DNA of 64,000 nucleotides, from positions 410,501 to 474,500 of the forward strand of contig NZ_CP009122.1 in NCBI RefSeq assembly GCF_000803645.1, in the 5' to 3' direction. The DNA comes from Sphingopyxis fribergensis (GTDB lineage: Bacteria > Pseudomonadota > Alphaproteobacteria > Sphingomonadales > Sphingomonadaceae). This document shows positions 17,964-26,292 of this stretch, piece after piece. Positions within the stretch are counted from its first letter, which is position 1. Every line of letters starts with the position of its first letter. The position numbers and the translations under genes are program-made. The notes under the pieces are model-generated. The model ran no database searches. It had not been told where the DNA came from and saw only the letters and a program-made list of their open reading frames with translations.

Positions 17964-20762
17964 ATGCGGTTGAATCTGCTTGGCGCCGTGTCGCTCACAG
18001 CGGTGTTTGTTTCGATGCCTGCTGTCGCTCAGGAGAGCGCGGCACCCGCTGTACAAGAGAGCGCGGGGCAAACCGATAATCTGGAAGGCGACATTATCGT
18101 CACTGGCGTTCGCCAGTCACTCGAGCGTGCCGCCGAGGTAAAGCGCAATGCGGTCCAGGTCGTTGATTCGATTGTAGCGACCGATATCGGCAAGCTGCCC
18201 GACCCCACCGTTGCCGCCGCGTTGCAGCGCGTGCCAGGTATTCAGGTGCAGAACGACCGCAACAATGAACTGTCGAGCGTGCGTATCCGGGGCCTGACCG
18301 ACATTCTGACGACCGTGAATGGCCGCGAGGTCGTCACGACGACCGGGCGTGGGTTCGACCTTCAGGACGTGCCCGCCGAAGCGCTCGCCCGGATCGACGC
18401 GTTCAAGTCGCAGACAGCCGATCAGATCGAGGGCGGCGTTGCCGGTACATTGGACCTGCGCCTCAATCGCCCCTTCAGCTTTCGCGACCCGACACTGGTC
18501 CTGACCGCACGCCAAAATTACGCGACTATCGCCGATGCGAGTAATCCGCAGTTCGGCGCTCTCGCGGCCGCCAAGACCGATTCATCGATTGGCGAGATCG
18601 GCGCGCTGGTCAATGTGACCTATTCGCAAGCTCAGAATATCCGCAGCGTCACCAATTTGGGCGAGCGTCGCTTCGTCTCGGGGGCGCCGTTCGGCACCGC
18701 CGACATCCTGATGCCGCAGGTGCTGCGCAACATGCCCGATGTCGGCGACATCAAGCGTTTCCAGGCCAATGCCGCGCTGCAATGGCAGGCGACCCCGTCG
18801 CTGCAATTCTATGCCGACGGCCTTTACACCTATTTCAACAGCACCACGGGCTTCGCCGGTTTCAACCCCCAGCCTTTCACCAATAATTCGCAGATCGCCG
18901 AGGTCACGCTGAGCGATTATTGCATCGACGCGCGCGTCAACGCCGCTGGGACCAATCCGCAGATCGTGACCAATGCCGATGGCACTCAGTCGCTTCAGCC
19001 GGCGACTGTCAGAACTATGTGCGAGCCCACAAGCGCGCGTTTCAACAATGTCGTGATCAACCAGAACAGCTCGTCCGAAGAAGTGACGCAGCGGAACAAG
19101 ATGGTCGCGGGCGGCCTGATTTTTGAGCAGGATCGGGGTGTGCTCAAGGTCGACGTCGCCTATCAGACGTCGCGAGCGGTGACCGAGAATTTCAACGCCG
19201 AGGTAGGGCAGCGCGTGCCCACGATCTTCGTCGAATTCGACGACAATGATGGCCCGTCGTTCACGATCGACCCGTCGATCCCGCTCAGCTCCGAAAATGT
19301 CTCTCTGCGCAATTCGATCAACCAGAATTTCTCAACCGGCAGGGGCAGCTTGTTCCAGGCGCGGATGGACAGCGAATATGAATTCGACGGCATATTAACC
19401 AAGCTTCGCGGTGGCCTGCGATATGCCAAGCGCGAGGCGCTGTTCCAGGAAGTGCGCCAGACCAACACTGTACAGTCGATTGGTTTCGGCAATATCGGCA
19501 CGCCGACGGAGGCCAACGCACGGCTGATTTCTTCGCTACCGCTGTCGCCCGATTTCCTCGGCGTGATCGGCGTCGCGCCGCGGCTCAATGGCGGGCGGGC
19601 GTTCCTGGGCGTGAACCCCGCCTATCTGCGGTCCGAACGCGGGCGGAACGAACTGCGCGACCTGTTCGGCCTCCCGATGGAGGCGCCGCCCTACGATCCG
19701 ACAAAGGAATTCAACGCCAGCGAGGAAACCTTGGCCGCCTATCTGGAGGGCAGCTATGAGATTCCGATCGGCGCGCTTACCCTTGACGGCGTGGTGGGCA
19801 CGCGCGTCGTCAAGACCGACCGCACCATCTCCGGCTTCGAGCGTGTCGAAGGCACCAACAGCTTCAGCCCGATTGTCGCCAAACGGTCGGATGTGGATAT
19901 CCTGCCGTCGGCGACCGCGCGCCTGAAATTTCCAGGCTCGTTCCAGACGCGCCTGACTTACTCGCGTTCGATGCGCCGCCCCGATTTTGGCTCGCTCAAC
20001 CCTTCCGAATCGCTGACGGTCGTCGGCAACGTGTTCCTGATCAACAACGGCACGCGGGGCAATCCCGACTTGCGCCCGCAAAAGTCGGACAGCATTGACC
20101 TGACCGCCGAATATTATTTCGACAGCGGTTATGTCGCGGTCACCGGCTATTATCGTTCGATCAAGGATCGCGTCGTGACATCGAACCGGCAGGAGGAGAT
20201 CGGGGGTGAAAATTATCTGATCTCCACCCCGCGCAACATCGGGTCGGTCGACCTCAAGGGCATCGAGGTCAGTGGACAATATTTCTTCGATTTCCTGCCG
20301 GGCGCGCTTTCGGGGTTCGGCGTGCAGGGCGCGTTCACGCTGGCGGATTCGAAGATCAAGGGCGACGATACGCTCGCGGGCAACCCGCTGGTCGGCGTGT
20401 CCAAATATAATTACACCGCCGGGCTGCTTTATGACAAAAAGGGCCTGAGCGGGCGCCTGATCTGGACCTTCCGGTCCAAATATATCAACGGCGACAACAC
20501 CGGCGGCGTCGCAGTGCGCCCCTATGATGAAACGCGGCCGGTCCAGGATCCCTATATCCCGGTATTCCTGTCATATGTCCGGCCGGCCGGGCGTCTCGAC
20601 TTCAGCGTCGGATATGACGTGACCGATGCCCTGCGGCTGGATATTGGCGGCACAAACATCCTGCGCAACAAGACGTCGATCTATTGGGGCGACGAACGGG
20701 TCGTCTTTCAGCTGAACGGCGATGAGACGGTGTACAGCATCGGCGCCCGCGTAAAATTCTGA
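17964..20762 (+). CDS. TonB-dependent outer-membrane receptor (copy 1)
   Basis: The product is 932 residues with a signal peptide ending near PAVAQE and a strong ribosome site, AGGAGGGG. The TonB box region is GDIIVTGVR, followed by a plug domain (IGKLPDPTVAAALQRVPGIQV, VRIRGL, TVNGREV). A 22-strand barrel ends in the aromatic-terminated GARVKF. There is no STN domain and no SusD partner, as usual for sphingomonad glycan receptors. It should import oligosaccharides too large for porins. It is similar to the receptor at 35820-38639, especially in the plug and the last 150 residues. A hairpin separates it from the downstream sulfatase gene. Confidence 0.94.
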   Translation: MRLNLLGAVSLTAVFVSMPAVAQESAAPAVQESAGQTDNLEGDIIVTGVRQSLERAAEVKRNAVQVVDSIVATDIGKLPDPTVAAALQRVPGIQVQNDRNNELSSVRIRGLTDILTTVNGREVVTTTGRGFDLQDVPAEALARIDAFKSQTADQIEGGVAGTLDLRLNRPFSFRDPTLVLTARQNYATIADASNPQFGALAAAKTDSSIGEIGALVNVTYSQAQNIRSVTNLGERRFVSGAPFGTADILMPQVLRNMPDVGDIKRFQANAALQWQATPSLQFYADGLYTYFNSTTGFAGFNPQPFTNNSQIAEVTLSDYCIDARVNAAGTNPQIVTNADGTQSLQPATVRTMCEPTSARFNNVVINQNSSSEEVTQRNKMVAGGLIFEQDRGVLKVDVAYQTSRAVTENFNAEVGQRVPTIFVEFDDNDGPSFTIDPSIPLSSENVSLRNSINQNFSTGRGSLFQARMDSEYEFDGILTKLRGGLRYAKREALFQEVRQTNTVQSIGFGNIGTPTEANARLISSLPLSPDFLGVIGVAPRLNGGRAFLGVNPAYLRSERGRNELRDLFGLPMEAPPYDPTKEFNASEETLAAYLEGSYEIPIGALTLDGVVGTRVVKTDRTISGFERVEGTNSFSPIVAKRSDVDILPSATARLKFPGSFQTRLTYSRSMRRPDFGSLNPSESLTVVGNVFLINNGTRGNPDLRPQKSDSIDLTAEYYFDSGYVAVTGYYRSIKDRVVTSNRQEEIGGENYLISTPRNIGSVDLKGIEVSGQYFFDFLPGALSGFGVQGAFTLADSKIKGDDTLAGNPLVGVSKYNYTAGLLYDKKGLSGRLIWTFRSKYINGDNTGGVAVRPYDETRPVQDPYIPVFLSYVRPAGRLDFSVGYDVTDALRLDIGGTNILRNKTSIYWGDERVVFQLNGDETVYSIGARVKF

Positions 20763-20779
20763 GAATCCCGTCCTCCGTC

Positions 20780-20813
20780 GAGAGAGCGTCGCGTGAAAAG
20801 GCGGCGCTCCCTC
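20780..20813 (+). other. Intercistronic mRNA hairpin without T run
   Basis: Bases 20780-20792 and 20801-20813 form a 13-bp stem with one mismatch and one G-U pair, and an 8-base loop (GTGAAAAG). No T run follows, so it is not a classical terminator. It lies between the TonB receptor stop and the sulfatase start and may protect the receptor mRNA 3' end or lower downstream expression. Confidence 0.6.
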
Positions 20814-20839
20814 GGGCGCATGAATGAAGGAGAATCCTG

Positions 20840-22555
20840 GTGAGGAAGAAGCGCGTCGCCGGGTTTTTGAATCGCGTGACCTGGGCGGTGGCCGCCTTTT
20901 CGGCGGCCCTACTGCCGCTTGGCGCCCAAGGCGCCGAATCTGCGTCTGCCAAGCCCCAGCCGGTTCGCCCGAACATCGTCGTGATCCTGCTCGACGACGT
21001 CGGATTTTCGGACATCGGCAGTTTTGGCAGCGAAATTCCCACGCCCAATATCGATGCGCTTGCGAAGGACGGCCTCGCCTTCACGCAATTCTACAATAAC
21101 GCGCGCTGTAGTCCGTCGCGCGCCGCGCTGCTCACGGGCACCTATCCGCACCAGGCGGGTCTTGGGCATCTGGAAGGCGTCGAAGTGCCGGGATCGCGAG
21201 GCTTTCTGAGCAAGCTTTCCGATCGCGTCGTCACCTTGGCCGAGGTATTGAAATCAGACGGCTATTTCACCGCGATGGCGGGCAAATGGCACGTGGGCAT
21301 TTCGCGGGGCGTCGGGCCGTGGAACCGCGGTTTCGACCGCTCTCTCACCACGCCGTTCGGCGAGCTTTATTATCCCGACCAGCCGCAGCCGAATGCGAAG
21401 ACCGTCTATATCGACGGCGAAAAACTCCCCGCCAGTTCGCCGCGCGTCGGCGAAGGCTATTGGTATTCGTCCGACATGTTCGTCGATTGGCAGAGCAAGT
21501 TCGTGCGCGAGGCGGAGGCGCAGCGCAAACCTTTCTTCCTCTATATGCCGTTCACCGCCGCGCATTTCCCGCTGATGGCGCCTGCCGAAGATGTGGCGAA
21601 GTTCAAAGGCAAATATATGCGCGGCTGGGATGCGATCCGCCGCGACCGGTTCGAGCGACAGAAGAAACTCGGCATCATCGCGCCCGATGCCGAACTGCCG
21701 GCGGCGTTGTCGGGCAGCTATGACTGGGACAAATTGTCGGCCGCGGACAAGGATCGGTTCGACACGCTGATGGCGGTCTATGCCGCGATGATCAGCCGTG
21801 TCGACCGTTCGATCGGCACGCTGGTCGACCGGCTCAAGCAATCGGGCGAGCTCGACAATACGATCATCCTGTTGATGAACGATAATGGCGGGACGGCCGA
21901 AAGCGGCCCCGATGGCCGGCTGAAAGGCGAGGGGCTGCCGGGCAGTGCTCAGTCGGTCGTGTGGACCGGAATGAACTGGGCGATGCTGCAAAACACGCCC
22001 TTCCAATATTTCAAGCACCACACGCAGGAGGGCGGGATCGCGACGCCGCTGATCGTCCACTGGCCGCGCGGGATCGACCCCAAGCTGCGCGGGACATTGG
22101 TGCGCGAGCCGGGGCATCTGATTGACGTCATGCCGACGCTGGTTGAGGTCAGCGGCGTAACCTATCCAAAGACCTTCAACGGACACCAAATCCTCCCGAT
22201 GCAAGGGCGCTCGATGGCACCGGCGTTCCATGGCCAGCCGCTGACCCGCGACAAGCCGATTTTCTGGGAACATGAGGGCAATCGCGCCGTTCGCGACGGA
22301 AAATGGAAGCTCGTGGCGCGGTTCGAACAGCCGTGGCAGCTCTTCGACATGGCGGCCGACCGGACCGAGATGCACGATCTCGCCGCCCGTCAGCCCGAGC
22401 GCGTGCGCGCCATGGCACGGCAATGGGACGCGTGGGCGGCGAGCAGCGACGTCGATGCGTGGAGAGAAAGCTATGACATGCATCTCAAGGGCCGCACACG
22501 CCAAATCTGGGGCGGCGCGGAATTGCCCGAGCGGCCCGAAGCGATGAAGAAGTGA
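20840..22555 (+). CDS. S1 sulfatase (arylsulfatase AtsA-like, large form)
   Basis: The product is 571 residues, starting at GTG with AAGGAGA at 20827-20833. A signal peptide (about residues 1-32) is followed by IVVILLDDVGFSD, C90-SPS-R94 with the TGTYPHQAGLGHLEG continuation, GKWHVG and LMNDNGGTAESG. The long insert between the active-site half and the C-terminus, and the motif HQEGGIATP-like HHTQEGGIATPL, resemble the large Pseudomonas AtsA-type arylsulfatases. The GH43 gene follows within 25 bases. It probably desulfates oligosaccharides brought in by the receptor just upstream. The specific sulfate ester is unknown. Confidence 0.92.
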   Translation: MRKKRVAGFLNRVTWAVAAFSAALLPLGAQGAESASAKPQPVRPNIVVILLDDVGFSDIGSFGSEIPTPNIDALAKDGLAFTQFYNNARCSPSRAALLTGTYPHQAGLGHLEGVEVPGSRGFLSKLSDRVVTLAEVLKSDGYFTAMAGKWHVGISRGVGPWNRGFDRSLTTPFGELYYPDQPQPNAKTVYIDGEKLPASSPRVGEGYWYSSDMFVDWQSKFVREAEAQRKPFFLYMPFTAAHFPLMAPAEDVAKFKGKYMRGWDAIRRDRFERQKKLGIIAPDAELPAALSGSYDWDKLSAADKDRFDTLMAVYAAMISRVDRSIGTLVDRLKQSGELDNTIILLMNDNGGTAESGPDGRLKGEGLPGSAQSVVWTGMNWAMLQNTPFQYFKHHTQEGGIATPLIVHWPRGIDPKLRGTLVREPGHLIDVMPTLVEVSGVTYPKTFNGHQILPMQGRSMAPAFHGQPLTRDKPIFWEHEGNRAVRDGKWKLVARFEQPWQLFDMAADRTEMHDLAARQPERVRAMARQWDAWAASSDVDAWRESYDMHLKGRTRQIWGGAELPERPEAMKK

Positions 22556-22578
22556 CGCCGGATAGGAGAGGGAAGCGC

Positions 22579-23634
22579 GTGACGGTTGGGCAAAGGCAGG
22601 GAACGGCAAAGTTGCTCGCGGTGTTGTTGTTGTTGGGTGGGCTGTCCGGTCCTCCGCTTCAGGCGACCGTCGCCGAGGCGCCGTCGGCCGGTGCCACCTT
22701 CACCAACCCGCTTCTGCGCTCGGGTCCCGACCCGTGGATCACCCAGCGTGAGGGCGTCTATTATTACATGCACACGCTCGGCAACCGGATCGCGCTGTGG
22801 CGTACCGAGAATATCGCCGACCTTGCCGATGCCGAGCAGCGCGTGGTCTGGAAAGCCCCCGCCAGCGGACCCAACGCGCACAGCATATGGGCGCCCGAGT
22901 TGCACCGCCTCGACGGGAAATGGTATCTCTATTATTCGGCGACCGCGAGCGGGTTCAAGGATGACAAGCATCGTGCGGTCTTCGTGCTCGAGAATGCGGG
23001 TTCCGACCCGATGCAGGGCGAATGGGTCGATCGCGGGCGCGTGAACACCGAGCATGCCGGGATCGACGGCACCGTCTTCGATCACGGCGGCAAGCGCTAT
23101 TTCGTCTATTCGCCGTATCTCGGCGCGGACAGCGGGCTGGCGATCGCCGAGATGGAAAACCCCTGGACGCTGACAGGGCAGGAACGCGTGATCGCGCGTC
23201 CCGACCGATCATGGGAAAAGCAGGGCGGGCGCCAGATCCTCGAAGGTCCCGAATTCCTGCTCGGACCGAAAGGCGACCTGTTCCTCACCTATTCGGCGAG
23301 CGCCTGCTGGTCCGACGATTATGCGCTCGGACTGCTGCGCGCCTCGGCCGGCTCCGATCCGCTCGATCCCGCGGCGTGGGTCAAGACGGCGCAGCCCGTC
23401 TTCAAGCGCGCCAACGGGGTCTATGCGACGGGGCATAACGGCTTTTTCATGTCGCCCAACGGCAAGGAAAACTGGATCGTCTATCACGCCAACCCCGGCC
23501 CCGACATGAAGTGCACGCCCAAGCGCGCGCCGCATATGCAGCGTTTCGGATGGAGCGCCGAGGGGTGGCCCGAATTTGGCGACCCGGTCGCCGAGGGGAC
23601 GCCGTTGCCCGTGCCATCGGGAAAAGGGCGATAA
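22579..23634 (+). CDS. Secreted GH43-family glycosidase
   Basis: The product is 351 residues from GTG 22579, with AGGAGAGGGA at 22564-22573. GTG 22552 is in frame but overlaps the sulfatase and lacks a site. The signal peptide is hydrophobic (LLAVLLLLGGLSG). The three GH43 acids are visible: base D51 (SGPDPW), pKa-modulating D163 (GIDGTVF) and acid E222 (ILEGPEF). The family covers alpha-L-arabinofuranosidases, beta-xylosidases and exo-beta-1,3-galactanases. In this locus either galactan trimming or arabinose side-chain removal is plausible. It ends the receptor/sulfatase operon and converges on the gene at 23709. Confidence 0.88.
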   Translation: MTVGQRQGTAKLLAVLLLLGGLSGPPLQATVAEAPSAGATFTNPLLRSGPDPWITQREGVYYYMHTLGNRIALWRTENIADLADAEQRVVWKAPASGPNAHSIWAPELHRLDGKWYLYYSATASGFKDDKHRAVFVLENAGSDPMQGEWVDRGRVNTEHAGIDGTVFDHGGKRYFVYSPYLGADSGLAIAEMENPWTLTGQERVIARPDRSWEKQGGRQILEGPEFLLGPKGDLFLTYSASACWSDDYALGLLRASAGSDPLDPAAWVKTAQPVFKRANGVYATGHNGFFMSPNGKENWIVYHANPGPDMKCTPKRAPHMQRFGWSAEGWPEFGDPVAEGTPLPVPSGKGR

Positions 23635-23655
23635 CAACCAGCCATGGCTAAAAAG

Positions 23656-23683
23656 AAAGGCCGCAGAGCAATCCGCGGCCTTT
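23656..23683. terminator. Bidirectional terminator
   Basis: AAAGGCCGC (23656-23664) pairs perfectly with 23675-23683 around a 10-base loop. T-rich sequence flanks it on both strands, so it can end both the GH43 transcript and the convergent sulfatase transcript. Confidence 0.85.
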
Positions 23684-23708
23684 CGCTTCCGGGGGAAAGC
23701 GCTTGTCC

Positions 23709-25277
23709 CTATTTTCCCGCGCGCGGCCGGCCGGCGATCGGACGCGCCGCCGGCTGACTGTCGAGGATCGCTTCCAGCCGCTGGCGCACTGCGGGCAGGG
23801 CCGCCGCCTGATTGCGCGTCTCTTCGGGATCGCCGACAAGGTCGTAGAGCTCATAATCGCGCGCGCCCGTCTTTTCCTGCGTCCAGCGAACGAGGCGATA
23901 GCGGTCCGTGCGGATCGCCTGGCCGATCCGGCCCGGACGCGGATAGGCGTGATAGGCATAATCGCGCACCCGCGCGCTGGTGCCGCGCAGCACCGGCGCC
24001 AGCGAGGTGCCGTCGATCGGCTGCGGGCCGGTGGGTGCCGGCAGCGCGGCGAGCGCGGCGAGAGTCGGATAAATATCGACGGTCTCGGCAAGCTGGCCGG
24101 TCCCTTGCCCGCGAACGATGCCGGGCCCCGCGAAGATCAGCGGGATGCGCGTCGCCTGCTCCATATTGGTGTGCTTGGTCCAGATGCCATGGTCGCCCAG
24201 ATGCCAGCCATGATCGCCCCACAGGATGACGATCGTGTTTTCGGCGAGGCCATCGCGCTCAAGCGCGTCGAGTACCTTGCCGATCTGCGCGTCGACATAG
24301 CTGACCCCGGCATAATAGCCATGGATCAGCTGGCGCTTCAGTTCGGGCGGAAATTTGTCGCCGCGAACGCCTTGGGGTGGTTCGCGATAGGCATTGATTT
24401 CGCCCCCCTGCTTGTCGGTATAGGCGGGCGCGCCCTCGGCCAATTGTTCGAATTGCGGCATCGGCAGTCGCGCCGGATCATACATGTCCCAATAACGCTT
24501 GGGGACTGAGAAAGGCAGGTGGGGGCGCGCGAAACCGACGGCGAGGAAGAAGGGCTTCCTATCTTGCTTGAGCGCAGCCAGCCTTTCGGTCGCGCGCGCT
24601 GCGGTGCGACCGTCGGCATAGGCTTCGTCGGCGACATCGGGCATTTCCCAGGCCGCGCCGCGCGCGAGCGTGCGGGCAAAGGCGAACGGGTCACCCTCGG
24701 GCAGCGGGATTTCTTCGAACAGCGCTTCTTCCTGCGTCGGAACCCCGCCGGTGCTGGCGGGATCGACATATTCGACCACCTTGTCCTTGTGATGCGGAAC
24801 CGACCAGCCGGCGGTGTCGCCGACGGTGCCATGGCCTATATGATAGACTTTGCCCATGCTCTCGGTATGATAACCCGCGCGCATGAAATAGTCGGGCAGC
24901 GTCACCGCGTCGGGCATATAGTCGCGCAGGTTCATCCCGAAATTATAGATGCCGCTGCTCGTCGAGCGCGCGCCGCTCATCAGGTTGATACGGCTCGGCG
25001 CGCATACCGCCTCATTGGCATAAGCGAGATCGAAGCGGACGCCGCGCTGCGCAAGGCGGTCCATATTCGGGGTGATCGCGGTGCGGTCGCCATAGGTACC
25101 GAGCGCGGGCTTGAGATCGTCGACGAGGATCAGCAGGATGTTGGGACGCTTCGCCGCGACGGGTGCGGGGGTCGGCGCCAATGCGGTTTTCAGAGCCGGG
25201 GTCTGGGTGCAGGCCGACGTCGCAGCGACCAGCAGGCTGAGTAGCGCGCGGCGGGTCCAGTGGGCGGTACGTCGCAT
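23709..25277 (-). CDS. S1 sulfatase (iduronate-2-sulfatase-like subgroup)
   Basis: The product is 522 residues from ATG 25277, preceded by GGGGAG. The N-terminus RRALLSLLVAATSAC is a signal peptide; the Cys at 23 could be a lipobox cysteine but -3 is not Leu. LLILVDDLKPALGTYG, VCAPSR (C92-R96), GKVYHIGHG and ILWGDHGWHLGDHG are the signature of the iduronate-2-sulfatase-like group, clearly different from the other sulfatases here. It is the third gene of a minus-strand operon (sulfatase, formylglycine-generating enzyme, sulfatase), starting one base after the preceding stop. The substrate is inferred to be the same sulfated glycan. Confidence 0.92.
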   Translation of the reverse strand: MRRTAHWTRRALLSLLVAATSACTQTPALKTALAPTPAPVAAKRPNILLILVDDLKPALGTYGDRTAITPNMDRLAQRGVRFDLAYANEAVCAPSRINLMSGARSTSSGIYNFGMNLRDYMPDAVTLPDYFMRAGYHTESMGKVYHIGHGTVGDTAGWSVPHHKDKVVEYVDPASTGGVPTQEEALFEEIPLPEGDPFAFARTLARGAAWEMPDVADEAYADGRTAARATERLAALKQDRKPFFLAVGFARPHLPFSVPKRYWDMYDPARLPMPQFEQLAEGAPAYTDKQGGEINAYREPPQGVRGDKFPPELKRQLIHGYYAGVSYVDAQIGKVLDALERDGLAENTIVILWGDHGWHLGDHGIWTKHTNMEQATRIPLIFAGPGIVRGQGTGQLAETVDIYPTLAALAALPAPTGPQPIDGTSLAPVLRGTSARVRDYAYHAYPRPGRIGQAIRTDRYRLVRWTQEKTGARDYELYDLVGDPEETRNQAAALPAVRQRLEAILDSQPAARPIAGRPRAGK

Positions 25278-25278
25278 G

Positions 25279-26253
25279 TCATTCTCCCCTTTTTCGCGAG
25301 ACGCAGCGAAAGCCGATGTGGCTTGTCGCGCTGTCGATCTGTTGCGGATGCCGTGCCGCCGGGCGGTATCGCTGGCAATAATTGACGGCGCAAAGATGCG
25401 ACCCACCCTTCAGCACTTTGCGGCCGATGCGCGAACCGGGTGCGCCGCTCTCATAGCTTTGCGCCAGCGTCGCGCCGCGTGGATTGGGGATGGCGCAGCA
25501 GGGTGATCTGGTCTTCGCAGCCTGCGCCGCGGCGTACCAGTCGCGCGTCCATTCCCAGACATTGCCGATCATATCGACAAGGCCGTGTCCATTCGCGGGG
25601 AAGCTGCCGACCGGAGTCGTGCGGTAGTTTCCATCGGCCTTGATCGTCGAAACGGGAAAAAGGCCCAGCCAGTAATTGGCGAGGATCTGTCCATCGGGGG
25701 AAAGCTCGTCGCCCCAGGCATATTCCTGCCCATCGGCGCCGCCGCGCGCCGCATATTCCCATTCGGCCTCGGTCGGAAGCGACTTGCCCGCCCATTTGGC
25801 ATAGGCCTCGGCATCGCAATGCGCGACGTGGACGACCGGATGCTGTTCGAGCCCCTCGATCGAGCTGCCGGGGCCGGTCGGATGCCGCCAATCGGCGCCC
25901 TCGATAAAGGCCCACCATTGCGATGGATCGTCGAGATCGACGAGCCCGGCTGCCTTTCGAAACACGAGCGATCCGGGCTGAATTCCTTCGAGATCCGCTC
26001 CGGGATACAGCTTGGGGTCGGGCGGCAGCTCGGCGAGGGTGCGATAGCCGGTCGCGGCGACAAACGCGGCGAAAGCGGCGTTGGTCACCGGCGTCTCGTC
26101 GATCCAGAAGCTGTCGACCTTGACGCGGCGCGCGGGCCGCTCCTCGGCATAGAAACGATCCGAGCCCATGGCGAAGGCGCCGCCCTCGATATGCCGCATG
26201 CCGCCCAGCGATGGCGTCGGGGCGGGGGCTCCGCGGTGCGATGCAGCTTTCAT
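25279..26253 (-). CDS. Formylglycine-generating enzyme (sulfatase-modifying factor)
   Basis: The product is 324 residues of the FGE-sulfatase family. GGAFAMGS, FWIDETPVTNAAF, LPTEAEWEYAARGG, DMIGNVWEWTRDWY and a C-terminal KGGSHLC(288)-x4-C(293)-QRYRPAARH are present. C288 and C293 match the two copper-binding catalytic cysteines of aerobic FGE (human C336/C341). The TSHIGFRC ending is also kept. It converts the cysteine of C-x-P/A-x-R sulfatase motifs to formylglycine, with O2, and is needed for all seven sulfatases. No clear signal peptide is seen, which fits modification before export. The ribosome site is weak. It lies between two sulfatase genes in one operon. Confidence 0.95.
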   Translation of the reverse strand: MKAASHRGAPAPTPSLGGMRHIEGGAFAMGSDRFYAEERPARRVKVDSFWIDETPVTNAAFAAFVAATGYRTLAELPPDPKLYPGADLEGIQPGSLVFRKAAGLVDLDDPSQWWAFIEGADWRHPTGPGSSIEGLEQHPVVHVAHCDAEAYAKWAGKSLPTEAEWEYAARGGADGQEYAWGDELSPDGQILANYWLGLFPVSTIKADGNYRTTPVGSFPANGHGLVDMIGNVWEWTRDWYAAAQAAKTRSPCCAIPNPRGATLAQSYESGAPGSRIGRKVLKGGSHLCAVNYCQRYRPAARHPQQIDSATSHIGFRCVSRKRGE

Positions 26254-26292
26254 GGTGCGGGTTTCACTTCATATTCCGGGCTTGCTGCGCGC

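Noticed and set aside
25275..25406. Longer N-terminus for the sulfatase ending at 23709
   Set aside because: The extra codons overlap the FGE gene and put a signal peptide inside the protein; ATG 25277 has a ribosome site.
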